Shown here: positions 42,163-51,352 of the stretch, piece by piece
Layout: each line of letters opens with the position of its first letter
Position numbering within the stretch: position 1 is the stretch's first letter
Assembly: GCA_947627205.1 (NCBI GenBank)
Contig: CANQVE010000001.1
Span: 62,001 to 126,000, forward strand
Direction: 5' to 3'
DNA from: an uncultured Clostridia bacterium
GTDB lineage: Bacteria > Bacillota > Clostridia > Oscillospirales > Ruminococcaceae
DNA: 64,000 bases
Notes under the pieces: generated by a model
Told to the model about the DNA's origin: nothing
What the model saw: the letters and a program-made list of their open reading frames with translations, nothing else
Database searches by the model: none
Made by a program: the position numbers and the translations under genes

Positions 42163-42365
42163 GTACATTTTGGGGCTGTGTGTGCATTTTAAAAAAATGT
42201 GGGAATTATTTCCAAATAACCTTAATGTACCTTTTTTGAGTTGATTTTACACCTGTGCATAACATCGCGGCAAAAAAACGGGTTTCCTGTAAAATCGGCA
42301 TAACTTGTTTTCTCCGTTTGTAATTTCCTTTTATATTGAACGCGGGTTTTGCAGAATATAATATT

Positions 42366-42403
42366 TGTCGGCAAGTTTTCTTGCCGCGTGCCGTTTTCGG
42401 CAT
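42366..42403 (+). promoter_or_regulatory. Two adjacent hairpins in the spoIVB leader
   Basis: CGGCAAG-TTTT-CTTGCCG and directly after it TGCCG-TTTT-CGGCA. They lie 45-80 nt before the spoIVB start codon. No T run follows. A poor SigA-like pair (TTGAAC, 15 bp, TATAAT) lies just upstream; a sporulation-sigma promoter would be expected but I cannot identify one confidently. Confidence 0.5.
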
Positions 42404-42446
42404 AAATATAAATAATGAAAATCGGTTTTGAAAGTGTAAGTAAAAA

Positions 42447-43577
42447 ATGAAGAACATTAAAATAAAATTATTTTCGGGAGCTTCTGCCGCCATAGCTTTA
42501 AGCATTGCGGTATTTTTCGGGATATTCCGCGCGGCGCTCCCGGGTGTTATAAACTTTTCTCCCGACTGTAAGCTGTCGGAATGCGGTTTTGGGGGAACAA
42601 CGCTTTGCAGGACAGCGGACGGATATGCTTATTATTTCGGGAACATTCCCATAAAAACCGCAAAAACCGTTGTAAAAGAACGGCAAAACGTTATACTTTG
42701 CGGAACGCCGTTCGGAATAAAAATAAAGTCCGACGGCGTTATGGTAGTAAAGACCGCCGAAAAGTCCCCCGCAAAAGACGCAGGTATCAAAGAGGGCGAC
42801 GTTATAATATCCGTAAACGGAGAAAACGTCCGCACAAACAACGATATTTCCCGCGCGGTACAGCTTTGTTCGGAATGCACTTCGGTAGTTCTTGAGCGAG
42901 ATGACAGAGAAATGTGCTTTGAGTTTGCTCCGAAGCGGGAGGACGGCTGTCTTAAAATAGGAGTTTTCGTCCGCGACAGCGCGGCGGGAGTAGGAACACT
43001 GACATTCATTGATCCCGAAACAAAGACTTTCGGCGGTCTCGGACATTCAGTAAGCGACGTTACGACAGGCGAAACCATTCCGCTCGGAAGCGGAGAGATA
43101 ACAAGAGCCGAGATATTCGGCATAGTAAAAGGAAAAAGCGGAAGCGCAGGAGAATTATGCGGGCTTATTTTTCCGGGAAGCGAAACAGGTAAACTGACTA
43201 AAAACACCGAATCGGGCGTTTTCGGAGAATTCAGCGGAGAAATTACGGGCGAAATATATCCCGCGGCGTTCAGACAGGAAGTAAAGGCAGGTCCCGCGCA
43301 GATACTCACGACCATAGACACAAATGCTCCAAAGGCTTATTCGATAGAGATAGAGCGGATAAATCTGCTGGACCTTGACGGCTCAAAGAGCATGGTCATA
43401 AAAATAACGGATCCCGAACTGCTCGAAAAGACGGGCGGTATTGTCCGAGGAATGAGCGGTTCGCCGATAATCCAGGACGGAAAATTTGCGGGAGCGGTGA
43501 CGCATGTTCTGGTAAACGATCCGACGCGGGGATATGCCGTTTTCGCCGAAAATATGCTTTCGGAGGCTCAGAGCTGA
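42447..43577 (+). CDS. spoIVB: SpoIVB serine peptidase
   Basis: 376 aa signalling protease (family S55) made in the forespore. In Bacillus it cleaves SpoIVFA and so triggers pro-SigK processing in the mother cell. It has an N-terminal membrane anchor (residues 7-28) and a PDZ domain near 85-160 (SPAKDAGIKEGDVIISVNGE). The catalytic His is in GLGHSVSDVTTG near 195 and the Ser in GMSGSPIIQDGKFAGAVTHV near 335. All key residues are present, so the organism is probably able to sporulate. The usual neighbours recN and spo0A are absent. It ends 8 nt from the convergent clp gene, leaving no room for a terminator. Confidence 0.95.
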   Translation: MKNIKIKLFSGASAAIALSIAVFFGIFRAALPGVINFSPDCKLSECGFGGTTLCRTADGYAYYFGNIPIKTAKTVVKERQNVILCGTPFGIKIKSDGVMVVKTAEKSPAKDAGIKEGDVIISVNGENVRTNNDISRAVQLCSECTSVVLERDDREMCFEFAPKREDGCLKIGVFVRDSAAGVGTLTFIDPETKTFGGLGHSVSDVTTGETIPLGSGEITRAEIFGIVKGKSGSAGELCGLIFPGSETGKLTKNTESGVFGEFSGEITGEIYPAAFRQEVKAGPAQILTTIDTNAPKAYSIEIERINLLDLDGSKSMVIKITDPELLEKTGGIVRGMSGSPIIQDGKFAGAVTHVLVNDPTRGYAVFAENMLSEAQS

Positions 43578-43585
43578 ATATTATC

Positions 43586-45883
43586 TCAACGGTTATTAGT
43601 GAGAATTCTCACGCCGAAATCCTCGCCCTCTGCGAAGATTTCGGCTTTTGACTTTTCGGGTATTTCTCCCGAAATTATTTTCCCGCCGAGCATATCTTCT
43701 ATTTTTGCCGTAATCTCGCGGCGGAGCGGTCTTGCGCCCATATTTTCATCTAATGATCTTCGGCAGAGAGCCTTTACGGCGCTTTCGTCAAACGAAAGCT
43801 CTATACCGCTCTGCATGGCTCTTTGCGCTACTCCGTCAAGGAGCTTTCGGCATATTTTTTCCATATTATCATTTGTCAGTTTTTCAAAAACGATAATGTT
43901 GTCTATTCTGTTGAGCAGTTCAGGCCGGAACTGCTTTTTCAATGCCTTTATTACATCAGAGTTTTCGGAAGTGTTTTTCCCGAAACCGACTGACTTTCGT
44001 TCAAGCTCCTCCGCTCCGACATTTCCTGTCAGTATAACTATAGTGTTTGTAAAATCCGCGCTCCTGCCGTCGGCGGAGGTTAGTCTTCCGTCCTCAAGTA
44101 TCTGCAGGAGGATATTCAGAACATCGGGGTGGGCTTTTTCCGCCTCGTCAAACAATACGACCGAATATGGATTTGACCTGACTTCCTTTACAAGTCTGCC
44201 CTCCTGCTCACAGCCCGCATATCCGGGAGGAGAACCTATAAGTTTCGACACCGAATGACGCTCGGCAAACTCGGACATATCATATCTCAAAAGCCTTTTT
44301 CTGTCGCCGAAAACTGCCTCTGCGAGCGCTTTGCAAAGCTCGGTCTTTCCTACTCCCGTCTGTCCGAGAAAGAAAAACGAACCTATGGGACGGTTTGGAT
44401 CGCACAGTCCCGCTCTGCCGCGGCGAATAGCCTTTGCGGCAAGAGAGACGGCTTTTTCCTGACCGATAACTCTTTGCGACAGCATATTTTCGAGGTTTCT
44501 GAGCTTTTCGCTTTCGTCCTCGGTGAGCCTTTCTGCGGGTATGCCCGTTATAGCCGCAGCGGCGCGCGCAACATCGCGTTCATCTACAACTACACGCTCG
44601 CGCCTTATCTGCTCTTTTACTGCACGGAAAAGTGTAGGTTTTTCGATTATCCTGCGAGTTCTTGCTGAAGCCGCTGCCTCGTCGAGCAGGTCAATGGCTT
44701 TGTCGGGAAGTTTTCTGTCGTTTATATAACGCTCGGAGAGCTTTACTGCCGCTTCTATGGCGCGGTCGGTTATTATCGCGCGGTGGTGGTCTTCAAGCCT
44801 TGGACGCAAACCGTTCAATATCCTTATGGTCTGCCGCAAGTTGGGCTGTTCTACGCAGATAGGCTGGAAACGGCGTTCGAGCGCGCTGTCTTTTTCTATT
44901 ATACGGCGGTATTCATCGGTCGTTGTCGCGCCGATAAGCGTTATCTTTCCCCGCGCAAGCTGGGGCTTTAAAATGCTTGCCGCGTCTATCGCGCCCTCCG
45001 CCGCGCCCGTGCCGACTATCATATGAATTTCGTCAATGAAAAGAATTACATTTGAGTTAGAAGCCGCCTCATCAAGAATACTTTTAAGCCTTTCCTCAAA
45101 ATCCCCTCGGTATTTTGCTCCCGACAGACAAGCCGCCAGGTCTACCGAAAACACCCGCTTATCTAAAAGCTCGTCGGGTACGCTCCCCGATGTTATCCTT
45201 TGTGCAAAGCCCTCGACAACCGCTGTTTTTCCTACTCCCGCCTCGCCTATAAGGCAGGGGTTGTTCTTGCTTCTTCTAAGCAATATCTGCACAAGACGCT
45301 CTATCTCCGCATCGCGCTCTACAACAGGATCGAGCTTTCCCTCTCTTGCCAGAGCGGTAAGCTCCGTTCCGTATCTGCAAAGCGCGGGAAGATCTCCTCT
45401 GCGGTCGGACTTTTTTGTTTTGCTGTCCTGCTGGTCGAAACAGGGCGGATCGTTTCTTTTCGCGCCTATCTCCGAGCAGAATTTTACTCCCTGCTCGGAT
45501 AACATCGAATAAGCCGCGCAGTCGCGGTCGGAAAGCATTGCTATGAGAATATGCTCTGTTCCGACAAAATTGTCGCCTCTCGAAGATGCGGCGCTTCTCG
45601 CCGCAGAAAGCAACTTTCTTAACCGCGGAGAAAAATCCTTTTCGCAAAGCTCACATGCGCATGAAATTCCCGCTCTTTCTTTAAGCGCCATAACAAGTTT
45701 TCTGAACTGAACGCCCTCCCGCGCCAAAGCTACGCCTGCCGCGCTTTCGGGATTTTTCGCGAGCGCACAGAGCAAATGCTCGCTCCCCACATATTTATGG
45801 CCCATTTGCCCCGCAATTGTCACGGCGTTTGCAAGTGCGCCCGATGCTTCGGCGGAAAATGTGGGCATATCAGAATTTCCCAT
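43586..45883 (-). CDS. clpC: ClpC/ClpA-type AAA+ unfoldase
   Basis: 765 aa. A double Clp-N domain fills residues 1-150. The first AAA module has [16 protein letters not shown] near 215 and the second [16 protein letters not shown] near 505. The tripeptide VGF in RKSVGFGKN near 635 is a ClpP-docking loop, so it probably feeds ClpP. The middle region between the modules is short and I see no UVR motif, unlike Bacillus ClpC, and no mcsA/mcsB/ctsR genes are adjacent. It therefore fits a ClpA/ClpC-like group common in Clostridia. No CtsR-type operator was found upstream. Confidence 0.88.
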   Translation of the reverse strand: MGNSDMPTFSAEASGALANAVTIAGQMGHKYVGSEHLLCALAKNPESAAGVALAREGVQFRKLVMALKERAGISCACELCEKDFSPRLRKLLSAARSAASSRGDNFVGTEHILIAMLSDRDCAAYSMLSEQGVKFCSEIGAKRNDPPCFDQQDSKTKKSDRRGDLPALCRYGTELTALAREGKLDPVVERDAEIERLVQILLRRSKNNPCLIGEAGVGKTAVVEGFAQRITSGSVPDELLDKRVFSVDLAACLSGAKYRGDFEERLKSILDEAASNSNVILFIDEIHMIVGTGAAEGAIDAASILKPQLARGKITLIGATTTDEYRRIIEKDSALERRFQPICVEQPNLRQTIRILNGLRPRLEDHHRAIITDRAIEAAVKLSERYINDRKLPDKAIDLLDEAAASARTRRIIEKPTLFRAVKEQIRRERVVVDERDVARAAAAITGIPAERLTEDESEKLRNLENMLSQRVIGQEKAVSLAAKAIRRGRAGLCDPNRPIGSFFFLGQTGVGKTELCKALAEAVFGDRKRLLRYDMSEFAERHSVSKLIGSPPGYAGCEQEGRLVKEVRSNPYSVVLFDEAEKAHPDVLNILLQILEDGRLTSADGRSADFTNTIVILTGNVGAEELERKSVGFGKNTSENSDVIKALKKQFRPELLNRIDNIIVFEKLTNDNMEKICRKLLDGVAQRAMQSGIELSFDESAVKALCRRSLDENMGARPLRREITAKIEDMLGGKIISGEIPEKSKAEIFAEGEDFGVRILTNNR

Positions 45884-46103
45884 AAAAACACCTCGCTTGA
45901 AAATTTTGGATAATTCTATTATGAGCCGTCTGATAAAAAGTTATGCGGGAAAGGGCGTTTAAATCCACGGGATTTTTCGAGTTTTTACGCGCAGTCTATA
46001 CTCGTGGCAATGTTAATTTAAAATGCATATAATGCTCCGAGCGTTAATGTGTTTATAATTATACATTTTTACGCTTTCAATGCAACACAAGGAGAAAATA
46101 ATT
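45884..46103. other. Intergenic region between divergent clp and DUF3343 genes
   Basis: 220 nt with no gene. AT-rich stretches at 46030-46075 contain TATAAT-like sequences on the plus strand (for example 46027-46032), but no convincing -35 partner at 17 bp. AAGGAG before 46104 is the ribosome site of the next gene. Confidence 0.5.
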
Positions 46104-46307
46104 ATGCCTTACAGTATTTACATAAAATCATTCACGGCCGCGCAGAAAGCTCACAACTTTCTGATGAAGCACAATATCCGCAGTATGATAATACGCTCGA
46201 CAAACAAGAAATACGGCTGCGGGTTTGCGCTGAAAATTTCGGGCGCGGACAGAGCAGAGGTTTGCGCTCTGCTCAGAAAGATCGGAGTCAGCTGTGATCT
46301 ATCTTGA
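46104..46307 (+). CDS. DUF3343 putative Se/S carrier-like protein
   Basis: 67 aa. It matches the DUF3343 family of small proteins, annotated as putative selenium or sulfur carriers: PYSIYIKSFTAAQKAHNFLMK, then TNKKYGCGFALKISGADR. The single Cys-Gly (YGCGF) is the expected carrier residue. The start is taken at 46104 because AAGGAG lies 9 nt upstream; the earlier ATG at 46080 has none. It overlaps the following cysteine desulfurase-like gene by 14 nt, which strongly suggests coupled expression and a shared pathway. Confidence 0.82.
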   Translation: MPYSIYIKSFTAAQKAHNFLMKHNIRSMIIRSTNKKYGCGFALKISGADRAEVCALLRKIGVSCDLS

Positions 46308-47433
46308 CAATGCCGCGACGACTTATCCGAAGCCGCGGCAGGTCTATGAAGTATGGCAGAAAGCACTGGGCTTTTACGGCGCAAACCCGGGACGCTCAGG
46401 TCATGCTTTCTCGGTAAAGACCGCCGAAGCCGTCTACCGTTCGCGCGAGATATGCGCGGAGTTTTTCGGCGGAGAAGTTGAAAACACTGTTTTTACGCTG
46501 AACTGTACGACTGCGCTGAATTTCGCCGTAAAAGGCGTTGCGCGGCGCGGCTGTCATTTTGTTATGAGCGATATCGAGCATAACGCCGTATCCCGCCCCG
46601 TCTATGCCGCGGTGCGCGAACAAGGCGGGAGCTGTACGGTATTTGAAACGACGGACGACGACGAGCAGACCGTCAGAAACGCCGAGCGCGCGATAAGAAG
46701 AAACACTGTTGCTCTTGTCTGCACTGCGGCAAGCAACGTTATCGGGAGAAGAAATCCTGTATCGGAGCTTGCAAGGATTTGTCAAAAGCACAACATCTGT
46801 TTTATTGTGGACGCGGCGCAGGGAGCAGGAGTTTTGCCCTTGAAAATGAAAAGCGGGATAAACATTCTCTGCGCGGCAGGACACAAGGGGCTTTACGGTC
46901 CTATGGGAACGGGACTTATGATAACCGACGGAAAATTCCCTCTTAAAACAATTATTGAGGGCGGCACGGGGAGCGCCTCAGAAAGCATTTTACAGCCCGA
47001 TTTTATGCCCGACCGCTTTGAGAGCGGAACAATAAACACGGCGGGAGTTATAGCACTCGGAAAAGGAGTTGAGTTTGTAAAAGCTAAAACTCCCGAAGTG
47101 ATACTCTCGCATGAGCTTTCTCTGTGCAGAAAATTCTGCGCGGGCGCAAAACAGCTCGGAAACATAAAGCTGTACAATGACATAAACGAAACAAATCAGG
47201 CAATGTACGCTCCCGTGGTTTCGTTCAATATAAAGGACATGAGCGCTTCGGACGGCGCGGGATATCTGTCAGAAAACGGTTTTTATCTTCGCGCGGGACT
47301 TCACTGCGCGCCTCTCTGCCACAAAAAGCTCGGCACTATCGACGGCGGTACGATACGCTTTTCGCCGTCGGCGTTCAACAATGAAAATGAAGTAAACGCG
47401 CTTTTAAAGACTTTGGGAAAATTGAAAAAGTAG
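46294..47433 (+). CDS. Cysteine desulfurase-like PLP enzyme
   Basis: 379 aa class-V aminotransferase-fold protein. It starts MIYLDNAATTYPKP. The PLP Lys is in CAAGHKGLYGPMGTGL near residue 205 and the persulfide Cys in RAGLHCAPLCHKKLGT near 338, so sulfur or selenium transfer from cysteine or selenocysteine is possible. The type resembles the SufS-like family found near selenium-related genes in Firmicutes. No sufBCD, iscU or selD is next to it. The start lies within the end of the DUF3343 gene. The partner substrate is not decided by sequence. Confidence 0.88.
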   Translation: MIYLDNAATTYPKPRQVYEVWQKALGFYGANPGRSGHAFSVKTAEAVYRSREICAEFFGGEVENTVFTLNCTTALNFAVKGVARRGCHFVMSDIEHNAVSRPVYAAVREQGGSCTVFETTDDDEQTVRNAERAIRRNTVALVCTAASNVIGRRNPVSELARICQKHNICFIVDAAQGAGVLPLKMKSGINILCAAGHKGLYGPMGTGLMITDGKFPLKTIIEGGTGSASESILQPDFMPDRFESGTINTAGVIALGKGVEFVKAKTPEVILSHELSLCRKFCAGAKQLGNIKLYNDINETNQAMYAPVVSFNIKDMSASDGAGYLSENGFYLRAGLHCAPLCHKKLGTIDGGTIRFSPSAFNNENEVNALLKTLGKLKK

Positions 47434-47478
47434 ATGAACAAGTTTATTTATCGGCAATCTGAAACAACTTTTGCAGCG

Positions 47479-47514
47479 CCGTGCCGGGGATCTCTTATAA
47501 AATTACCGGCACGG
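47479..47514 (+). terminator. Hairpin after the desulfurase-like gene
   Basis: CCGTGCCGG (47479-47487) and CCGGCACGG (47506-47514) with an 18-nt loop, in the 133-nt gap before asnB. No T run follows, so it may be an attenuating or processing structure instead of a terminator. Confidence 0.4.
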
Positions 47515-47566
47515 ACTGTAAATCAAAGATTTTCGGATCAGCCGTTATTTATGAAAGGGTGATAGT

Positions 47567-49390
47567 ATGTGTGGAATTGCAGGGGAAATTGATTTTAAAA
47601 ACAAGGTGAAGAAAGAACTGCTCGAAAAAATGAGCGAAGTGCTTGCTCCCAGAGGACCTGACGACAAGGGCTTTTATTTTGACGACAATGTAGGCTTTGC
47701 ACACCGCAGGCTTATAGTAATTGATCCCGAAAACGGGAAACAGCCCATGACATTCGGCGACTATACGCTTATCTACAATGGAGAGCTATATAACACAGAA
47801 GATATCCGAAAGGAGCTTTTGAAAAAGGGCTATGGATTTGCGGGACACTCGGACACGGAAGTTGTGCTTAAAGCATTTGCCGAATACGGGGAAAAATGCC
47901 TCGATATGTTTAACGGCATATTTGCGTTTGCCGTCTGGAACAAGCGGACGCAGACGCTGTTTCTGGTGCGCGACAGGATAGGCGTAAAACCGCTGTTTTA
48001 TGCTAAAACAAGCGGAGGGATAGTTTTTGCGAGCGAGATAAAGTCGCTTTTATTGCACCCCGAAATAAAGCCCGTGATAACCAAAGAGGGCGCTGCCGAA
48101 ATAATGCTGATAGGTCCTGCGAGAATTGTGGGGAGCGGAGTTTTCAGGGATATAAGCGATCTGCCTGCGGCGCATTATGCGGAGTTTTCAAGAAACGGGC
48201 TGAAGATAAAACGCTATTGGAAAGTTACTGCCAAAGCGCACGGCGAAAACTTTGAAGAGACTGCCGAGCATACGCGCGAGCTTATTTTTGACGCGGTAAA
48301 GCGCCAGCTTATAAGTGATGTTCCGCTTTGCACGTTTTTATCGGGAGGACTTGACAGCTCCGTTATTTCGGCAATTGCCTCGAAAGAATATGAAAGCCGC
48401 GGAGAAAAGCTCGTGACCTATTCTATTGACTACAAAAACAACCGCGAAAATTTTCACGCAAGCTCTTTTCAGCCCGACGAGGACGCGCCTTATGTAGCGG
48501 AAATGGCAAAGTTTATAAACTCGGACCATAAGGGAGTAGAGCTTGATACTCCCGCGCTGGCAGAAGCGCTCAAAGACGCAGTTTATGCGAGGGATCTTCC
48601 CGGAATGGCGGATGTTGACAGCTCGCTTTATCTGTTCTGCCGTGAGATAAAGAAAACGCATTCCGTCGCAGTTTCGGGAGAATGCGCGGACGAGATATTC
48701 GGCGGATATCCCTGGTATCACAGACCTGAAGTTTTGCACTATGACGGATTTCCGTGGGCAACGAGCGTTCCCGAAAGAGCGGAGCTTATGAAAGATCCGA
48801 TGAGCGCAAAAGAAGCGGAGGCTTTTGTAAGAAAGGAATATGAGCGGTGTCTTGAAGATGTTGAATATCTTGACGGGGAGAATGCGGACGACAGAAGAAT
48901 GAGAGAAATGTTTATTCTCAATCTTGAATATTTTATGGCGACGCTTCTTGACAGAAAAGACAGAATGAGCATGGCGCACGGGCTTGAAGTGAGAGTTCCG
49001 TTCTGCGATTACAGGCTTGTTGAATATGCGTATAATATCCCGACGAAGTTCAAGAATTACCGCGAGCGAGAAAAAGGGCTGGTGCGCTATGCGATGACGG
49101 GGGTATTGCCCGAAGATGTTTTATGGCGGAAAAAGTCGCCATATCCCAAGACTCACAATCCGAACTACATGGAGCTTCTTTCGGGAAAGCTGAAAACGCT
49201 TTTAGACAGCGGAGAATGCAGGCTTACGGAGCTTGTAAACGAAAGTGCTCTAAGGAAAATGCTCGAAACAAACGGCGCGTCGTTTAAGAAGAATTGGTAC
49301 GGACAGCTTATGACCGTCCCGCAGATATACGCATATTTCCTGCAGATAGAGTATTGGATGCAAAGGTACAAAGTAGAAGTCAGAGACTAG
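47567..49390 (+). CDS. asnB: Glutamine-hydrolysing asparagine synthetase
   Basis: 607 aa. Makes asparagine from aspartate, glutamine and ATP. The N-terminal glutaminase uses Cys2 (MCGIAGEIDF). The synthetase PP-loop is LSGGLDSSVISAIAS near residue 258. SGECADEIFGGYPWY near 372 and DRKDRMSMAHGLEVRVPFCD near 465 are diagnostic. AAAGGGTGATAGT precedes the ATG. The stop codon is provided by the first unit of a heptad array (AGAGACTAGAGGC), so the final residues VEVRD may be repeat-derived. Confidence 0.95.
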   Translation: MCGIAGEIDFKNKVKKELLEKMSEVLAPRGPDDKGFYFDDNVGFAHRRLIVIDPENGKQPMTFGDYTLIYNGELYNTEDIRKELLKKGYGFAGHSDTEVVLKAFAEYGEKCLDMFNGIFAFAVWNKRTQTLFLVRDRIGVKPLFYAKTSGGIVFASEIKSLLLHPEIKPVITKEGAAEIMLIGPARIVGSGVFRDISDLPAAHYAEFSRNGLKIKRYWKVTAKAHGENFEETAEHTRELIFDAVKRQLISDVPLCTFLSGGLDSSVISAIASKEYESRGEKLVTYSIDYKNNRENFHASSFQPDEDAPYVAEMAKFINSDHKGVELDTPALAEALKDAVYARDLPGMADVDSSLYLFCREIKKTHSVAVSGECADEIFGGYPWYHRPEVLHYDGFPWATSVPERAELMKDPMSAKEAEAFVRKEYERCLEDVEYLDGENADDRRMREMFILNLEYFMATLLDRKDRMSMAHGLEVRVPFCDYRLVEYAYNIPTKFKNYREREKGLVRYAMTGVLPEDVLWRKKSPYPKTHNPNYMELLSGKLKTLLDSGECRLTELVNESALRKMLETNGASFKKNWYGQLMTVPQIYAYFLQIEYWMQRYKVEVRD

Positions 49391-49425
49391 AGGCAAGAGG
49401 CTAGAAGCAAGAGGCAAGAAGCTGT
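49383..49425. repeat. Heptad array at the 3' end of asnB
   Basis: AGACTAGAGGCAAGAGGCTA-type units starting within the last codons of asnB and passing into copy C of the composite repeat. Confidence 0.78.
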
Positions 49426-49955
49426 TTCGAGCGGCGAACAACGTTTAAAATCAAAACCACTAAACGAGCGGCGCACGAAAGTTTTTTGAAAAGGGAGTCC
49501 AGAGGGAAAAAATTTTTTTCAAAAAATTTTTTCCCTCTGGCAGGGGTGCGGGGACGGAGTCCCCGCAATCGCGTCAGCAAGCGCTAAAGGGTGCGGGAAA
49601 AAGAAAGCATTAAGGGTTTTCAAGAATGCACAAATAAGCGGACTGCTTTTCGGCTATGTGCCTATAGATCAAAACAACTTTATTTAAGGAAAAGTGCGTA
49701 GGTCGGCGCCGCGATTTTGCTGAGCGGAGCGAAGCAAAATCACGAGCGAAGCGAGTGAGCCGCGCAAGCGGCGCGGCGCCGACCGAGCGGGCGGGTGCTT
49801 TGGAAACGGAGAGGGTTCGGGCGGGAAAGCGCGTTTCAGCTATGCACGTTTAAGTTTAGAAATCAAAATAACGAGAGAACAACTTTCCCCCTTTTACTGA
49901 CTACTGTACATAGCGTTGCACGCGAAGCGTTCAACGCGTACACTGTATACTGACA
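49426..49955. repeat. Dispersed composite repeat, copy C (inverted)
   Basis: Reverse orientation relative to A and B. It has TTTCGAGCGGCGAAC near 49426, then ACGAAAG...AAAAGGGAGTCC matching the complement of 27900-27925. Then come a perfect 20-bp palindrome (49499-49518 with 49521-49540, 2-nt loop) and a 9-bp hairpin (49547-49555 with 49559-49567). The variable core lies between GGTCGGCGCC at 49701-49710 and GGCGCCGACC at 49775-49784. Flanks match A and B. No gene is seen. Confidence 0.8.
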
Positions 49956-49957
49956 AA

Positions 49958-50012
49958 AGAGGTAAGAGCTTATGGAACGACCGTTCCGCAAAACTCTTAC
50001 CTCTTGATCTTA
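49958..50012. repeat. Short facing heptads at the 3' end of the YegP-like gene
   Basis: AAGAGGTAAGAGC (about 49958-49970) faces CTCTTACCTCTTG (about 49997-50009) around a 26-nt spacer that itself holds GGAACGACCGTTCC. It could form one hairpin at the end of the minus-strand gene. Confidence 0.65.
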
Positions 50013-50033
50013 TTTAACTGTATGTATAAACGC

Positions 50034-50414
50034 TTACTTGTCCTCGACCTCAACGACCTTAGCGTCAACAGCATTTTTCTTTATGCTCTCGATGCCGTTC
50101 TTGCAGCTTGCTTTAGCCTTGTAGCCCTCGCCCGTTGCAATTATCTGACCGTTCTTTGCTTTCAGGCGGAAACGGAACTCGCCTTTCTTGTCGAGATAGA
50201 TCTCGAACTTCGGATTCTTCTCTGTCGCATATCCCTCGACAGTCTGATCTTCAACGGCAGCTGCGGGAGCGTTTGTCGCTACGCTCTTTATGCCGTTCTT
50301 GCATGCTTCGATCGTGTTGTAGGTTTCGCTGGTGGCGATTATCTCGCCGTTTCCGGCTTTGAGATTGAACATAAAGCCGCCGTTTTTGGTTTTTTTGATT
50401 TCAAACTTGCCCAT
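50034..50414 (-). CDS. YegP/DUF1508 family protein
   Basis: 126 aa made of two DUF1508 units. Unit one is KFEIKKTKNGGFMFNLKAGN followed by GEIIATSETYNTIEACKNGIKSV; unit two is KFEIYLDKKGEFRFRLKAKN followed by GQIIATGEGYKAKASCKNGIESI. The family is widespread and of uncertain function, sometimes linked with stress. It has a single-gene promoter with TTGACA. GAAAGGAC lies before the ATG. The Lys-rich composition gives a basic protein, and no signal peptide is visible. Confidence 0.88.
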   Translation of the reverse strand: MGKFEIKKTKNGGFMFNLKAGNGEIIATSETYNTIEACKNGIKSVATNAPAAAVEDQTVEGYATEKNPKFEIYLDKKGEFRFRLKAKNGQIIATGEGYKAKASCKNGIESIKKNAVDAKVVEVEDK

Positions 50415-50462
50415 TTCAAAACAGTCCTTTCATAAATAAAGAATAAGGGTACTTGCAATTTT

Positions 50463-50491
50463 ATTGTAACATCATTTCTCCTATTTGTCAA
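50463..50491 (-). promoter_or_regulatory. SigA promoter of the YegP-like gene
   Basis: TTGACA (50486-50491) and TACAAT (50463-50468), minus strand, 17-bp spacer. Confidence 0.75.
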
Positions 50492-50591
50492 GTTTTTTTC
50501 TGTTTTTTCTTAACTTTTTTACAAAATAAACAAAAATTCCCCATTCGTTTATAAATTTAAATTAAATGGTATAGAAGAAATCACACGCCGT

Positions 50592-51350
50592 CTATTTATA
50601 TTCCGAGACAGTTCCCTTGTAATAATTCAGCGCGGGGAAACTCTTTTCCGCACTTCCGAGGAAATATTTCTCGCATATAGCGCCGAGCTGTATCTCGGCG
50701 TTTTTGGAAATGCTGAATTTAAAGCACTTTTCGAGCGGCGAGAAAATTATGTTTCTCATGGCGAACAGCGTTTCGGGAAACAACAACTCATGCTCTCCTC
50801 CATAATCTTTGTTGAAACAGTCAGCGCAGATGAGCTTTGCGCTCTTAGGGAGAAAATACATTCCGCGCTCGCAGTCGTATTCACCGCAATTGTCGCAGGC
50901 AACAAGATTAGGCGCAAAGCCAAGCTCCGCGCTGTATCTCAGTTCAAACGCCGCTTTTACGGATGAAAGCGAACGCCCGTTCATTATTTCATAAAGCGCA
51001 ATTGCAAAAAACCTTACTATGCTGTCCTGGGGCTGTTCCGAGGGCGTGCAGAACCTGACTGCCTGCGCAAAATACGAAGTAAGCGCGAGCTTTTCAATGT
51101 CCAAACCCAGCTTATGAAAACTGAATTTCGGCTTTGCCGAGTTTACCGTATATCTCAGCTTTGACTTGCTCAAGCAAAATGTTGAATAGGAAAACAGCGA
51201 ACACGACGACAAAAGGTCGCTGTTTATCTTGTTCGCGCCGTGTGCGGCTGCCTCGATTATTCCCTGCTCGTCGGTCAGAATGTCTATAAAAACTCCGCTT
51301 TCGCCGACAGTTCGCCGAGAAATAACTATTCCGTCATACGTTACAAGCAT
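50592..51350 (-). CDS. recO: DNA repair protein RecO
   Basis: 252 aa. Works with RecF and RecR to load RecA on gapped DNA. The N-terminal OB fold (VTYDGIVISRRTVGESGVFIDILTDEQGI) is followed by helices and a four-Cys zinc site: CDNCGEYDC near residue 160 and LICADCFN near 178. The length is typical. It starts two bases after the MATE stop codon, so it is translated from the same message. era and glyQ, common neighbours of recO, are absent. Confidence 0.92.
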   Translation of the reverse strand: MLVTYDGIVISRRTVGESGVFIDILTDEQGIIEAAAHGANKINSDLLSSCSLFSYSTFCLSKSKLRYTVNSAKPKFSFHKLGLDIEKLALTSYFAQAVRFCTPSEQPQDSIVRFFAIALYEIMNGRSLSSVKAAFELRYSAELGFAPNLVACDNCGEYDCERGMYFLPKSAKLICADCFNKDYGGEHELLFPETLFAMRNIIFSPLEKCFKFSISKNAEIQLGAICEKYFLGSAEKSFPALNYYKGTVSEYK

Positions 51351-51352
51351 AA

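Noticed and set aside
42206-42505. 99-codon minus-strand frame overlapping the spoIVB start
   Set aside because: It crosses the rnj promoter side and the spoIVB leader hairpins, has no ribosome site, and the opposite strand is a clear SpoIVB.
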